From Pseudomonadota bacterium (GTDB taxonomy: Bacteria; Pseudomonadota; Gammaproteobacteria; Burkholderiales; Burkholderiaceae_C), in assembly GCA_021819435.1 (NCBI GenBank), contig JAKARB010000015.1, positions 53,710 through 117,709 of the forward strand: 64,000 bases of DNA, written 5' to 3'. The notes beneath the pieces were generated by a model, which saw only the letters and a program-made list of their open reading frames with translations, made no database searches and had not been told where the DNA came from. This document shows positions 37,513 through 47,181 of the stretch, piece by piece. The first letter of the stretch is position 1. Each line of letters opens with the position of its first letter. Position numbers and translations under genes: made by a program.

Positions 37513-38756
37513 GCCTGCCCCTTGTTCACCACGGGCAGGCCGGCTCGTGCACGCGCCTTGCCGCGCCGCTGCACCACCTGCTGAAAATGCCCGGCGAAGG
37601 CATGGCCGGTGCTGTCCCACTGGCGGGCCTCGGCCAGACGGCCTGCAGCCTTCGTCCAGGCGATCAGCTTGCCCGGATCGACCAGCAGTTCGTGAAGGGC
37701 CTGGGCAAGCTGCCCGACCTGGCCCTGCTTGTAGGCCATGCCGTTGCCATGGGAGATTTCTTCGGCGAAGGAGCGGGCGTCGGAGGTGATGACCGCGCGC
37801 CCGCAGCCGATCGCCCAGGCCAGCGAACCACTCGTGCCCCGCATTTGGCCCAGCAGCGAGAGCTTGCGCGACTCACGGTAGGGCAGCACCATGAGGTGAT
37901 GACGCTGAATGAGCGCGGGGATGTCGGGCTCTTCGACATCCAGCTCCCAGTCAACATGCCCCTGGAGCCCGCGATCGGCCACGCGCTGGCGCAGTTCATC
38001 GAGGTAGCTGCGCCCGCCACCAAAGGTGATGTCGGGTGCGGTGCCCCCCGCGATCGTCAAGCGGATGCGGCCGACCTGCTCAGGGTGCTGCTTGACCACC
38101 TGCCCCACCGCGTCGACCAGGTCTTCGATGCCCTTGCCGCTGTAGATGTAGCCAAAGTAGAGCACGCGCAGCACGGTGTCGTCTGGCAGCGGCACCACCG
38201 GCAGGCGCAGCACGCCATGGGGGATCACGCTGACGCGTTCGGGCGCCAGGCGCATGCGCTTGCTCAGGGCCTGGGCACCCGTGCGCGTGAGCGTGACGAG
38301 GCCATCGAGGCGCTTGGCCAGGCGGCGCTCGCACATCAGCGTGTGGGGGTCCACCAGCACGGCGGTGATCTTGTTGAACCAGCCCGGCAGCAGACGCGAG
38401 GCGTCGAGTGCACGCCACCAGCGCGCCACCGGCCGCCAGATCAGGCGCTCGGGGTCGTGAGCGGTGGCCGACAGCGCCGGCCGGTCGCGCAGCTCGGACA
38501 AGGCCGCCAGCACGAAGAACTCGCCATGGCGCCCGCCGCCCAGTTCGGCGTGCACGACATCGACCCGCGACCAGTCGCGCTCGGACACCCAGCGCCGCGC
38601 CGCCTGCAGCGACTCGATGGGCCGCTGTCCTTGCAAAGGCGTCAGCACCTCGACCCCGGCACCATTGGCGGCGCGTCGCCAATGCGCGGCGTAATCGGCG
38701 ATGCCCGTGCGCTCAGGCGGCAGGGGCGACAAGAGAACGACTCGGATGCCTCGCAT
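37509..38756 (-). CDS. Glycosyltransferase family 4, second enzyme
   Basis: This 415-residue GT-B enzyme has the N-terminal donor-side motif LLSPLPPERTGIADYAAHW, VSVIPHGV at the domain junction, FGYIYSGKGIEDL and a C-terminal RGTSGSLAWAIGCGRAVIT block in place of the usual EGFGLPVLEAMACG. The ERTGIADYA start is common in GT4 enzymes of exopolysaccharide loci. It overlaps the glycosidase gene by 4 bases. Sugar specificity is not readable. Confidence 0.86.
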   Translation of the reverse strand: MRGIRVVLLSPLPPERTGIADYAAHWRRAANGAGVEVLTPLQGQRPIESLQAARRWVSERDWSRVDVVHAELGGGRHGEFFVLAALSELRDRPALSATAHDPERLIWRPVARWWRALDASRLLPGWFNKITAVLVDPHTLMCERRLAKRLDGLVTLTRTGAQALSKRMRLAPERVSVIPHGVLRLPVVPLPDDTVLRVLYFGYIYSGKGIEDLVDAVGQVVKQHPEQVGRIRLTIAGGTAPDITFGGGRSYLDELRQRVADRGLQGHVDWELDVEEPDIPALIQRHHLMVLPYRESRKLSLLGQMRGTSGSLAWAIGCGRAVITSDARSFAEEISHGNGMAYKQGQVGQLAQALHELLVDPGKLIAWTKAAGRLAEARQWDSTGHAFAGHFQQVVQRRGKARARAGLPVVNKGQA

Positions 38757-38759
38757 GTT

Positions 38760-40736
38760 TCAACGCTGCCAGAAGCGCATCACCGAGGCCGGGACCTCGT
38801 ACTGACGTCGGTTGAGGATGACGCCGTCGACACGGCGGAAGGCGGTGCGCAGCATGCCCAAGGCGTTTTCGACCACGGGCACGATGCTGCTGCGGGCCTC
38901 GACGACCAGCACGATGAGGTCGGCATGGCGCAGCCGCACGAAGGCCGACTGGCTGCCCAGCAGGTTGGCGCCGTTCATCAGCACCACCTCGCCGGGCTGC
39001 ACACCGGCATCGTCGGGGTTGACGCGCACCGTCAGGCCCAGGGCCTGCAACTGCATCACCAGGTGCACGATGAGGAAGCTCACGCCCTCGCCCTTGCGCG
39101 ACGAGGCCAGGCCGAGCACCAAGCCCTTTTCGCGGATGCGGTCCATCGGCAGCGTGCCGACGATGCGCAGCAGGCTGGCGTGGAACTCGTTGTCTTCCTC
39201 GCCCGGCTTCACGTCCTTGACCGTGCTCCACAGCGGCACGCCAAAGCGCGCCTCGATGCGGCCGCCGTCGTGGATGCGCTGGTCGAGCATGGCGCTGATG
39301 TAGACCGCCAGCAGGCCGACCATGGCACCGGCCGGCAGGGCCAGGAACAGCAGCAGCAAGCTCTTGGGGCTGGAGCGGCTGGGATTGAACGACGCGGCCT
39401 GGATGACGGCGATGTTGTTGATGCGGCTGTCGTCGAGCGCCTGGTCGATGCGCGCTTTTTCCAGGCTGTCGAGGTAGAGCAGGCGCGACTTCTCGGCCAC
39501 CTGCAAGGCCTGTTCGAGGCGCGCCAGTTCGGGCTCCTGGCTGAGCACGCGCGCACGCGCCTTGCTCAGGGTTTCGAGCTCGCGCTCGAACGACGCCGTC
39601 ATCGAACGCAACTCCTGCAGGCGCAGCGACTTCTCAAGCTGGCTGCGCTCCAGCAGCACGCCGAGTTCGTTGGGCGTGCGCTTCTCGGCGCGCTGGGTGT
39701 TGCGCTCTTCGGCCTTGAGCTGGGCCTCGACCGCCGCGATGCTTTCGTTGATCGCCTGCAAGGCGGGCGCGCCGTCCTTGTAGATGCGTAACGCGTCGGT
39801 GCGCTGACGCTTGAGTTCGGCAAGCTGGGCGCTCATCGCGATCCACGAGGGGCTCAGGCCCACCTCGCGCTCGGCCACCACCTCGCGCTTCATCCGTCCC
39901 GCCTGGTTCGTGGCGAAGGCCACACCATTTTCGATGGCGGTTTTCTCGGCCTGCGCTTCGGCCTGGCGGTCGCGCAGCTCGTTGATGCGTTTGGTCAGCG
40001 CCGTGAGCCGCTCCTCGGCGCTCACGCCGTCGATGGCCGCCAGCCGCGTGCGCATCTGCTCCTTGAGCGATTCGATCTGCTGATCGGCATCGCGCACCTT
40101 GCCATCGTAGAAAGGCACCAGGCTCTTGCGGCCGAGCACGTTGGTGCGCTCGTCGGTGTAGACCTTGATCCAAGTCTGCATGATGCGCTGCGCAGTCTGC
40201 GCATCGTCCCATGTGAAGCTGAGCTCCATGACGTTGGAGCCCACGCCGTGGCTCACCTTGAACTTGCCGGCCAGCTTGGCCGCCAGTCGGTCTTCAGGAC
40301 TCTGCGCTTCGCTCAGGCCCAGCATGACCGTGACGGCCCGGATCCCGTCGATGACGGCCTGCACACCCTTCTTGAGCGCGATCTTGGCCCGTGCCTTCCA
40401 GCCCTCAGGCGGAGGCATGTTGGCCACTTCGGCGAGGTACAGGCGCGCCACCTGATTGACAACCGGGTCGCCCGTGAGCATCTTCTCGTCGTCAACGATG
40501 GGGTCGCGCTGCGTGGCGTAAGGCGTGTAGGCCTGCCGCTCGCCCACGTCGAGCGGCACGGTGACGTTCTCGCGGCCGGCGCGCACCAGCAGGCGGGCCT
40601 CGGAGGTGTAGCTCGGCGGCCAGAAGAAGGCCCCAGCCACGATGAGCAAGGCCGTCACGGCCATCGCCACCACGAAGGTGCGGCGGAAGATGTAATACAG
40701 GCGGACGATGTCGCGCGAAGAACGGATGTCGATCAT
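38760..40736 (-). CDS. Wzz/GumC-like polysaccharide co-polymerase with degenerate kinase domain
   Basis: The 658-residue protein has an N-terminal membrane helix (about residues 23-40), a long periplasmic coiled-coil part (about 180-430, rich in ELRDRQAEAQAEK-type heptads) and a Pro-containing second helix SPKSLLLLFLALPAGAMVGL. A C-terminal cytosolic domain (about 490-658) is related to BY-kinases. In that domain the P-loop reads SSRKGEGVSF: Val replaces the ATP-binding Lys, and no Tyr-rich tail is present. It should therefore set chain length with Wza without its own kinase activity. It lies 3 bases from the GT4 gene. Confidence 0.88.
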   Translation of the reverse strand: MIDIRSSRDIVRLYYIFRRTFVVAMAVTALLIVAGAFFWPPSYTSEARLLVRAGRENVTVPLDVGERQAYTPYATQRDPIVDDEKMLTGDPVVNQVARLYLAEVANMPPPEGWKARAKIALKKGVQAVIDGIRAVTVMLGLSEAQSPEDRLAAKLAGKFKVSHGVGSNVMELSFTWDDAQTAQRIMQTWIKVYTDERTNVLGRKSLVPFYDGKVRDADQQIESLKEQMRTRLAAIDGVSAEERLTALTKRINELRDRQAEAQAEKTAIENGVAFATNQAGRMKREVVAEREVGLSPSWIAMSAQLAELKRQRTDALRIYKDGAPALQAINESIAAVEAQLKAEERNTQRAEKRTPNELGVLLERSQLEKSLRLQELRSMTASFERELETLSKARARVLSQEPELARLEQALQVAEKSRLLYLDSLEKARIDQALDDSRINNIAVIQAASFNPSRSSPKSLLLLFLALPAGAMVGLLAVYISAMLDQRIHDGGRIEARFGVPLWSTVKDVKPGEEDNEFHASLLRIVGTLPMDRIREKGLVLGLASSRKGEGVSFLIVHLVMQLQALGLTVRVNPDDAGVQPGEVVLMNGANLLGSQSAFVRLRHADLIVLVVEARSSIVPVVENALGMLRTAFRRVDGVILNRRQYEVPASVMRFWQR

Positions 40737-40748
40737 GTGGGCCGGGCC

Positions 40749-41510
40749 TTACTTCACGCGGGTCTCGCCCCAGGTGTAGCCGATCCCCAGCGAACGGGAG
40801 AAAGGCAGGATCTGGTTGATGTAGACCTCGACACCATCGCCCGCGTTGCCGGCGGCCGACTTGGGCACGAAGAGGATGTCGCCACGCCTGAGCGAGAGAT
40901 TGGGCGTGCTGGCTTCATTCGACTGGCTTTGCAGGATGCGGCTCATGTCCACGAAATACAGCCGGTAACGCTGGGCCTTGTCCAGGCGCAGCAAGGCGAT
41001 ATGCGACGGATCGGCGGCGGGCAGCAGGCCCCCCACGGCAAACAGGCCCTGCTCCAGCGTGGCCACCGCGTTCGTGTCGATGGCACCCGGCGCGCGCACG
41101 GCTCCGCCGATGACGACCTTGCTGCTCGGCGATGACACGATGTTGACGGTCACGCCCGGCTGGCGATAGTAAGCGTCGAGCTTGGCGGAAAGCTCGGTGG
41201 CCAGCTCATCGGGCGTCTTGCCTGCAGCCTCGACGCGACCGGCAAATCGGAAGGAAAAACTGCCATCCGGGCGGACCACATAGAGCTGGGTCTGGCTGTC
41301 CTCGACCAGGTTGCGCAGATCCATGGCCGGGTCCTGCGCGTCGCGGACGATGCGCAGCGTGTCACCAGCTTGGACGCGCGTGGGCTCCTTGGCCATCTCA
41401 GCCAGGTCTTCGGCGGTCAGGTATCGCACCTCCTCGGAGGGCTGCAGGTTCCCCATCGGGGTGCAGGCCGCCAGCAGGCAACTGGACAAAACCAGGGCAA
41501 TGCGCTTCAT
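40749..41510 (-). CDS. Wza-like outer-membrane polysaccharide export lipoprotein
   Basis: The 253-residue protein has a lipoprotein signal MKRIALVLSSCLLAAC (lipidated Cys16), a Poly_export domain (VQAGDTLRIVR, YVVRPDGSFSFRFAGRVEAA) and an SLBB-type segment (KVVIGGAVRAPGAIDTNAVAT). It lies 12 bases before the co-polymerase gene, the normal Wza-Wzc pairing. A TTG at 41519 could add three residues; the ATG at 41510 gives the cleaner signal peptide. It forms the outer-membrane exit channel of the exopolysaccharide. Confidence 0.9.
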   Translation of the reverse strand: MKRIALVLSSCLLAACTPMGNLQPSEEVRYLTAEDLAEMAKEPTRVQAGDTLRIVRDAQDPAMDLRNLVEDSQTQLYVVRPDGSFSFRFAGRVEAAGKTPDELATELSAKLDAYYRQPGVTVNIVSSPSSKVVIGGAVRAPGAIDTNAVATLEQGLFAVGGLLPAADPSHIALLRLDKAQRYRLYFVDMSRILQSQSNEASTPNLSLRRGDILFVPKSAAGNAGDGVEVYINQILPFSRSLGIGYTWGETRVK

Positions 41511-41570
41511 GTCGGACAACGAGTCGAAAGGAACGAACGAAAACCGGCCGCGCGGGCCGGCCAGGGTCGA

Positions 41571-42497
41571 TCAGACTTGGGCGTCCGAGCGGGCCTCGAC
41601 CCCTTGCTCGATGACCTGGCGGCGCCATTTCAAGTAGGCCGCTTTCATCTTCGAACGGTGGGGACGACGCACCCAGGGCACGCCGAACTTCGTGAAGAAG
41701 CGCACCATGCTGCGCAAGTGCGTCTGGCCCGAGCTGGACCAGATGCCTGCCTGGCTGTGACGCTGGTGTTCGTGCACCAGTTCCACCTCCGGCACGGCCA
41801 CAACCTGCCATCCCTTGACCCACATGCGCGCGCAGAGGTCGACTTCTTCGAAGTAGAGGAAGTATCCCTCATCCATGCGCCCGACTTCGTCGAACGCGGT
41901 GCGTCGCACGACGAAACCGGTGCCGATCACCCAGTCGGCCTGGAAGGGCCCGCCCTGCCAGTTGCGCTTGAGCAGGTGAGAGCTGACGAGCCGGCGCATA
42001 GGCCCCAAGGAGCCCAGGGGCGTGCGCCGAGCCAGGATGTCGAGCAGGGAATAGAAACGGCGCGCCGAGTATTGCAGGCTGCCGTCGGGGTTGATGAGCT
42101 TGAGCCCGGCGATGCCCAGGTTCGGCATTTCAGCGAACAAACGCTGGATGACCGACACCCGGTTGCACAGGAAGTAGGTGTCGGGGTTCAGCACCAGCAC
42201 CAAATCGGTGCTCAGGGCCGCCACGCCGATGTTGACGCCCGCACCGAAGCCGCCGTTGCACGGCGACAGGATGAGCCCCACGCCCTCAGGCAAGCTGCTT
42301 TTCAGGCGCTCACCCGAGCCATCGGGCGAGAGGTTGTCGACAACACAAATGTGCCCTGGCGCCGCGATGCGATGCGCGAGCAGCGATTTGACGCACTGGA
42401 TCGTCAACTCTTCGGTGTTGTAGTTGACGATGACGACCCCGAGCGAGGGGGGCGGCTGGATGAAGTCTGTCGCGGTGGTCATCCGATTGGGCTGCAT
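41571..42497 (-). CDS. Glycosyltransferase family 2 (rhamnosyltransferase-like)
   Basis: This 308-residue GT-A enzyme has LGVVIVNYNTEELTIQCVKS, the DXD-type LVLVLNPDTYF and GYFLYFEEVDLCARMWVKGW, the pattern of WbbL-like rhamnosyltransferases. It is the first gene of the minus-strand locus as seen in this window. An internal ATG at 42482 would shorten it by five residues; no clear ribosome site separates the two. It probably adds a side or backbone sugar. Confidence 0.87.
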   Translation of the reverse strand: MQPNRMTTATDFIQPPPSLGVVIVNYNTEELTIQCVKSLLAHRIAAPGHICVVDNLSPDGSGERLKSSLPEGVGLILSPCNGGFGAGVNIGVAALSTDLVLVLNPDTYFLCNRVSVIQRLFAEMPNLGIAGLKLINPDGSLQYSARRFYSLLDILARRTPLGSLGPMRRLVSSHLLKRNWQGGPFQADWVIGTGFVVRRTAFDEVGRMDEGYFLYFEEVDLCARMWVKGWQVVAVPEVELVHEHQRHSQAGIWSSSGQTHLRSMVRFFTKFGVPWVRRPHRSKMKAAYLKWRRQVIEQGVEARSDAQV

Positions 42498-42796
42498 CTG
42501 GATCGGTGGAGAAGTGGCTTGGACAAGGAGTCAAATGCTTCGCCCTGCGCACGCCCAAAAGGGTGGTGAAGAGAGGTTAAAGCGAGTGTCTCAGAGCTCC
42601 ATGACTCCGTGTAATCCCGAACATGGGTGGGACGGCGTTCGCGGACACGAAGTTGGGCAGGCGTGTGGCCAAAGTCACACGCAAGAAACGTGAACAGGGG
42701 CTCGCAGGGGCTCAACCACGTCGCAGAGAGCGGCCGCCTGGGGGCTGGCTCGGGCAGAATCTCGGAGGTTCGAGGCCAAATTCATCAGGGAAGAAA
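42498..42796. other. Divergent spacer between the polysaccharide locus and an outer-membrane protein gene
   Basis: The 299 bases hold no convincing gene. A short inverted repeat GTGTG...CACAC (42663-42680) is the only marked structure. Promoters for both directions must lie here, but I could not identify -10/-35 boxes with confidence. Confidence 0.4.
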
Positions 42797-43453
42797 ATGC
42801 GCAAAACCTTGCTGACAGCCTGCATGCTGTCCACCTTCGCCGCCACCGCTGGCGCCCAGTCCACCGAATCCGTTTATCAGCCCATGGGGTTTCGGCCGTT
42901 CATCGGGGTGGGCCTCGCTGCAGGCGGCGACACGCTGCTGAGCGTGCGCAACGACGCGGATGGCGCCCGGGCCAACGACGTCTCCAACATCCGGGCCGGC
43001 GACGGACTTGATCTGCGCCTGGGCCTGAGTAAGCGACTCGGCAATCTGCCCTTCTCCGTGCAAGCAGTCGTGGCGTATCACAACGACCAGACCAACGGGC
43101 AGGACAACACCAAGTACCGCTTCCGTCGGTATCCCATCGAAGCCACCTTGTTGTGGCACGCCACCGATCGCGCCCGCATCGGGTTTGGCGTACGCAAGTC
43201 CACCAACCCGGTCGTCAAGATCGACAACGGTCGCCAGTCGGGCAATCCGAACCGCATCAATGCTCAGATCGACATGAAGTCCAGCATCGGCTTCATCGTT
43301 GAAACCGAATACGCCGTGACGCCGAACTGGAGCCTCAAGGGACGCTACGTTTACGAAACATTCCGCGAACGGGATCCACAAGGCCCCCTGCTGGAAGGCG
43401 AAAAAGCCAAAGGCGATCACGTCGCCATCCAGAGCGTCTGGTACCTGAACTGA
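42797..43453 (+). CDS. Probable outer-membrane beta-barrel protein
   Basis: The 218-residue reading starts at the ATG 42797, which has GGGAAG 4 bases upstream. The signal peptide MRKTLLTACMLSTFAATAGA is followed by QS. The mature part alternates hydrophobic and polar residues as in small barrels (FRPFIGVGLAAGG, FSVQAVVAYH, IGFIVETEYAVTPNWSLKGR) and ends in VWYLN, close to the C-terminal aromatic rule. It is divergent from the polysaccharide locus. No specific porin family is recognised. Confidence 0.75.
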   Translation: MRKTLLTACMLSTFAATAGAQSTESVYQPMGFRPFIGVGLAAGGDTLLSVRNDADGARANDVSNIRAGDGLDLRLGLSKRLGNLPFSVQAVVAYHNDQTNGQDNTKYRFRRYPIEATLLWHATDRARIGFGVRKSTNPVVKIDNGRQSGNPNRINAQIDMKSSIGFIVETEYAVTPNWSLKGRYVYETFRERDPQGPLLEGEKAKGDHVAIQSVWYLN

Positions 43454-43522
43454 GCTGAGTCCGAGAGGGAAACGCGGGGTTAGCTGACGATTTGAGTTTG
43501 GCCAGGGCCTGTGTCCGCCAGC

Positions 43523-44386
43523 TCAGACCAAGGCCCAGTCCAGTTCTTCGCCGCGTTCCCGCCAGAACGCCACCGCTCGCCCGAAATGCCCGTTGCCCAA
43601 GAAGGGCACCGGCCCACGCGTGGCCGACAAGGGCGAGGGGTGGTTGCTTTGCAGCACCAGCAGGTCGTCGAGCGCCTGCCCCGACGCGCATCGCGCGGCC
43701 TCCAGCAGCGGCGCCTTGCGCTGGGCATGTGCACCCCACAACATCACCACGCGGGCGCCTGGGTCGGCCACCACCGCCTGAGCCAACGCGTCGGTGAGCA
43801 GCTCCCAACCCCATCCGGCATGGCTCGCGGCCTGACCGGCCTCCACGGTCAGCACGGTGTTGAGCAGCAGCACGCCCCGTTGAGCCCATGCTTGCAGGCA
43901 GCCGTGCACGGGCGCAGTCAGGCCGAGCTCGCGCTGGATCTCCTTGCGGATGTTGCGCAGGCTGGGCGGGATGGCCACGCCAGGGCGCACCGAGAACGCC
44001 AGGCCATGGGCCTGACCCGGGCCGTGGTAAGGGTCCTGACCGAGGATGAGCACCTTCACCTCGGCGCGGCGCGTCAGGTGCAGGGCGTTGAACACCTCGG
44101 CCGGGTAAATGGCCGCACCGGCCGCGCGGGCCGCGTCCACGCGGTCGATCAAGGCCCGGCCCTGAGGGGTTGCGCGAAAGGCGTCGGTCAGAGGCCGCCA
44201 GTCGGCGGGCACGGCGTCGAACAGCTCGTCGAGCGGACGTGACAAGGCCGACAGGGCCGGGGCCTCGGTCGCCACGGGTCCGCCGCTGTAAACGGCATCG
44301 CCCGGCGCTCGGGCCGACTCACCCGCAGTTGACTCATCCCCGAAATCCAGCGCGCCCTGGGGCGCAGGAGCCGGCTTGCGCGCCAT
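43523..44386 (-). CDS. ung: Uracil-DNA glycosylase, family 1
   Basis: The 287-residue protein has the water-activating loop [18 protein letters not shown] (catalytic Asp), the Phe-containing uracil pocket and the minor-groove loop [10 protein letters not shown]. It removes uracil from DNA to start base-excision repair. It is longer than E. coli Ung because of an N-terminal low-complexity extension of about 55 residues ([16 protein letters not shown]...). It starts 9 bases after the trpC stop. Confidence 0.93.
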   Translation of the reverse strand: MARKPAPAPQGALDFGDESTAGESARAPGDAVYSGGPVATEAPALSALSRPLDELFDAVPADWRPLTDAFRATPQGRALIDRVDAARAAGAAIYPAEVFNALHLTRRAEVKVLILGQDPYHGPGQAHGLAFSVRPGVAIPPSLRNIRKEIQRELGLTAPVHGCLQAWAQRGVLLLNTVLTVEAGQAASHAGWGWELLTDALAQAVVADPGARVVMLWGAHAQRKAPLLEAARCASGQALDDLLVLQSNHPSPLSATRGPVPFLGNGHFGRAVAFWRERGEELDWALV

Positions 44387-44395
44387 GGCCCTGGC

Positions 44396-45196
44396 TCAGT
44401 TGAACAACTCGGCCAACGCCGCGCCCGGGTCCGGCTGGCGCATGAAGGCTTCACCGACCAGGAAGGCGTGCACGTCTGCGGCGCGCATGCGTTGCACATC
44501 TTCGCGCCCGAGGATGCCGGATTCGGTCACCAGCAGGCGGTCGGCCGGCACGCGTGGCAGCAGGCCCAGCGTGGTGTCGAGCGTGACTTCGAAAGTGCGC
44601 AGGTTGCGGTTGTTGATGCCGACCAGCGGGGTTTTGAGTTTCAAGGCGCGGTCGAGTTCTTCGCCATCGTGCACTTCCACCAGCACAGCCATGCCCAGTT
44701 CATGAGCCAGCGCTTCGAGGTCACGCATCTGCGCATCGTCCAGGCAGGCTGCGATCAGCAAGATGCAGTCGGCACCCATGGCACGTGCGTCGTAAACCTG
44801 GAAGGCGTCGACCATGAAGTCCTTGCGCAGCACGGGCAGGCCGCAGGCTTCGCGGGCCTGCTTCAGGTACGCCTCGCCGCCTTGGAAGAAGCGCTCGTCG
44901 GTCAGCACGCTCAGGCAGGCGGCGCCGTGTTGCGCGTAGCTGGCCGCGATGTCGGCGGGCACGAAGTGCTCGCGCAGCACGCCCTTGCTGGGACTGGCCT
45001 TCTTGACTTCGGCGATGACGGCGGCGTGGCCAGCGGTCACCTTGGCACGCAGCGCGCCGACGAAATCGCGCACGTCGTTCAGCTCACGGTTGCGCTGCTC
45101 GGCTTGCGCGCGCACATCGGCCAGCGAGCGGGTTTTCAAAGCCAGCGCGATCTCTTCGTGCTTGACGGCGACGATCTTTTGCAGGATGTCGGACAT
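44396..45196 (-). CDS. trpC: Indole-3-glycerol-phosphate synthase
   Basis: The 266-residue (beta/alpha)8 enzyme contains [19 protein letters not shown] (phosphate and substrate site), [20 protein letters not shown] and [14 protein letters not shown]. It converts CdRP to indole-glycerol phosphate in tryptophan synthesis. It is monofunctional, with no fused TrpF. It follows trpD by 107 bases and precedes ung. Confidence 0.96.
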   Translation of the reverse strand: MSDILQKIVAVKHEEIALALKTRSLADVRAQAEQRNRELNDVRDFVGALRAKVTAGHAAVIAEVKKASPSKGVLREHFVPADIAASYAQHGAACLSVLTDERFFQGGEAYLKQAREACGLPVLRKDFMVDAFQVYDARAMGADCILLIAACLDDAQMRDLEALAHELGMAVLVEVHDGEELDRALKLKTPLVGINNRNLRTFEVTLDTTLGLLPRVPADRLLVTESGILGREDVQRMRAADVHAFLVGEAFMRQPDPGAALAELFN

Positions 45197-45303
45197 GGTT
45201 GTGCTTTCTGAGGCCGCGCGGTGTTCAAGCGGCTGATGGTTGATGGCCGTCTCTGATGAACATCGCGCGGGTGCCGGGGAACGGGAGAGCTTTGGGGGCC
45301 AAA

Positions 45304-46347
45304 TCAGGCTGGTGATGCGGCCAGGCGCTGCGTGGCCTGCACGAACTGATCGAGCTTGGCGGCCGCGCGGCCCGAGGCCAGGGCCTCGCGGGCACGCTCG
45401 ATGCCGTCGGCCAGGCTGTCGGCCACATCGGCCGCATAGAGGGCCGCACCTGCGTTCATGAGCACGATGTCGCGCGCGGGGCCGGGCTCGTTGGCCAGCA
45501 CACGCTGCAAGATGGCCAATGACATCTCGCGCGTCTGCGCCTTGAGCATGGCGCCATCGTGCTCGGCGATGCCGAACTGGCCGGGGTTGACGCGGTACTC
45601 GCGCACCTCACCGGCTTTCAGCTCGGCCACGAGGGTGTCGCCGGCCAGGGTGATCTCGTCGAGGCCGTCGCTGCCGTGCACCACCAGCACATGCTTCGAC
45701 CCCAGACGCTGCAGCACGCGCGCCATGATGCCCACCAAGTCGGCGTGGAAGACGCCCATGAGCTGGTTGGGCGCGCCCGCTGGGTTGGTCAGCGGCCCGA
45801 GGATGTTGAACAGCGTGCGCACGCCCAGCTCCTTGCGCACCGGCGCGGCGTGCTTCATGGCGCCGTGGTGGTTGGGCGCGAACATGAAGCCGATGCCGGT
45901 TTCGGCCAGCGCCTTCGCCACGTTGCCGGGTTGCAGGTTGATGCCCGCGCCCAGGGCTTCGAGCACGTCAGCGCTGCCGGTGGACGAGGACACCGAGCGC
46001 CCGCCGTGCTTGGCCACGCGTGCACCGGCGGCAGCGGCCACGAACATGGCCGTGGTGCTGATGTTGAAGGTGTGGGCGCCGTCACCACCGGTGCCACACA
46101 GGTCGACGAGGTGGCGCGTGTCATCGACCTGCACCGGCGTGGCGAACTCGCGCATCACCTGGGCGGCGGCGGTGATTTCGCCCACCGTTTCCTTCTTGAC
46201 GCGCAGGCCGGTGATGAAGGCCGCCATGATCACTGGCGACATCTCGCCGCTCATGATGCGGCGCATCAGCCCCAGCATCTCGTCGTGGAAGATCTCGCGG
46301 TGCTCGATGACGCGCTGCAGGGCTTGCTGATCGGTGATCTGACTCAT
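45304..46347 (-). CDS. trpD: Anthranilate phosphoribosyltransferase
   Basis: The 347-residue enzyme has the glycine-rich PRPP loop [18 protein letters not shown], the [20 protein letters not shown] block and [11 protein letters not shown]. It joins PRPP to anthranilate. It lies 10 bases after trpG, so the trpGDC part of the pathway is intact as one unit. Confidence 0.97.
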   Translation of the reverse strand: MSQITDQQALQRVIEHREIFHDEMLGLMRRIMSGEMSPVIMAAFITGLRVKKETVGEITAAAQVMREFATPVQVDDTRHLVDLCGTGGDGAHTFNISTTAMFVAAAAGARVAKHGGRSVSSSTGSADVLEALGAGINLQPGNVAKALAETGIGFMFAPNHHGAMKHAAPVRKELGVRTLFNILGPLTNPAGAPNQLMGVFHADLVGIMARVLQRLGSKHVLVVHGSDGLDEITLAGDTLVAELKAGEVREYRVNPGQFGIAEHDGAMLKAQTREMSLAILQRVLANEPGPARDIVLMNAGAALYAADVADSLADGIERAREALASGRAAAKLDQFVQATQRLAASPA

Positions 46348-46357
46348 GACCGGCGCC

Positions 46358-46942
46358 TCACATCTTCAGGAAGTTGGCCAGCATGGCGTGGCCGTGCTCG
46401 GTCAGGATGGACTCGGGATGGAACTGCACGCCCTCCAGCGGTGCGAAGTTCGGGTCGGTGAGCGAGCCCTTGTGGCGCACGCCCATGATTTCGCCGTCTT
46501 CGGTTTCAGCCGAGATGTGCAGGCACTCAGGCAGCGTGGCACGCTCGATGGCCAGCGAGTGGTAGCGGATCACCGTGAACTGTTTGGGCAGGCCGGCGAA
46601 CACGCCCTGCTCGTCGGTGGTGATGACGCTGGTCTTGCCGTGCATCTGCTCGCGGGCGCGAATGACCTGGCCGCCGAGCGCAGCACCGATGCTCTGGTGG
46701 CCCAGGCACACGCCCAGAATGGGCAATTGGCCGGTGAACCGCTGCAAGGCGGGCACGCAGACGCCGGCTTCGGCGGGCGAACAGGGGCCGGGCGATAGCA
46801 CCAGGCGGTCGGGCTTCATGGCGGCGATTTCGTCGAGGGTGACCTCGTCGTTGCGCACCACCTTGACCTCTTCACCCAGTTCGCAGAAGTACTGCACCAG
46901 GTTGAAGGTGAAGCTGTCGTAGTTGTCGATCATCAGCAGCAT
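46358..46942 (-). CDS. trpG: Anthranilate synthase component II (glutamine amidotransferase)
   Basis: The 194-residue class I amidotransferase starts [19 protein letters not shown], with [12 protein letters not shown], the nucleophile Cys in [10 protein letters not shown] and the GVQFHPESI His/Glu pair. It feeds ammonia to TrpE and may also serve PabB. The start at 46942 matches the family; an upstream ATG at 46957 adds five residues. Its partner trpE lies 3.9 kb upstream, beyond two inserted genes. Confidence 0.95.
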   Translation of the reverse strand: MLLMIDNYDSFTFNLVQYFCELGEEVKVVRNDEVTLDEIAAMKPDRLVLSPGPCSPAEAGVCVPALQRFTGQLPILGVCLGHQSIGAALGGQVIRAREQMHGKTSVITTDEQGVFAGLPKQFTVIRYHSLAIERATLPECLHISAETEDGEIMGVRHKGSLTDPNFAPLEGVQFHPESILTEHGHAMLANFLKM

Positions 46943-47181
46943 GAACGCATTCCTCAAAGCGGCCTTCGGTGGCGCGTGGCACCTCGGCGTGACTTCATGG
47001 GGTGGCTTTGTACCAGACCCCTCGCGGGCCCCCGTGTTGGATGGACCCTGGGTCAGGTGGCGGCGCCGGCGGGGAGGCGGCGCGCAGGGTCAAGCGATCG
47101 TGGATGGCGTCACCGCCACCAGCGGAGGCCCCCTTGGGTGAGGGTGATCGTGACCTGAGCTTGCTGCATGATCGGCATTCT

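Noticed and set aside
47002..47181. Longer start for the second acyltransferase 3 protein
   Set aside because: The first 60 codons are low-complexity Gly/Pro/Ala sequence before the hydrophobic core; family members start close to the LGLELMRF motif.
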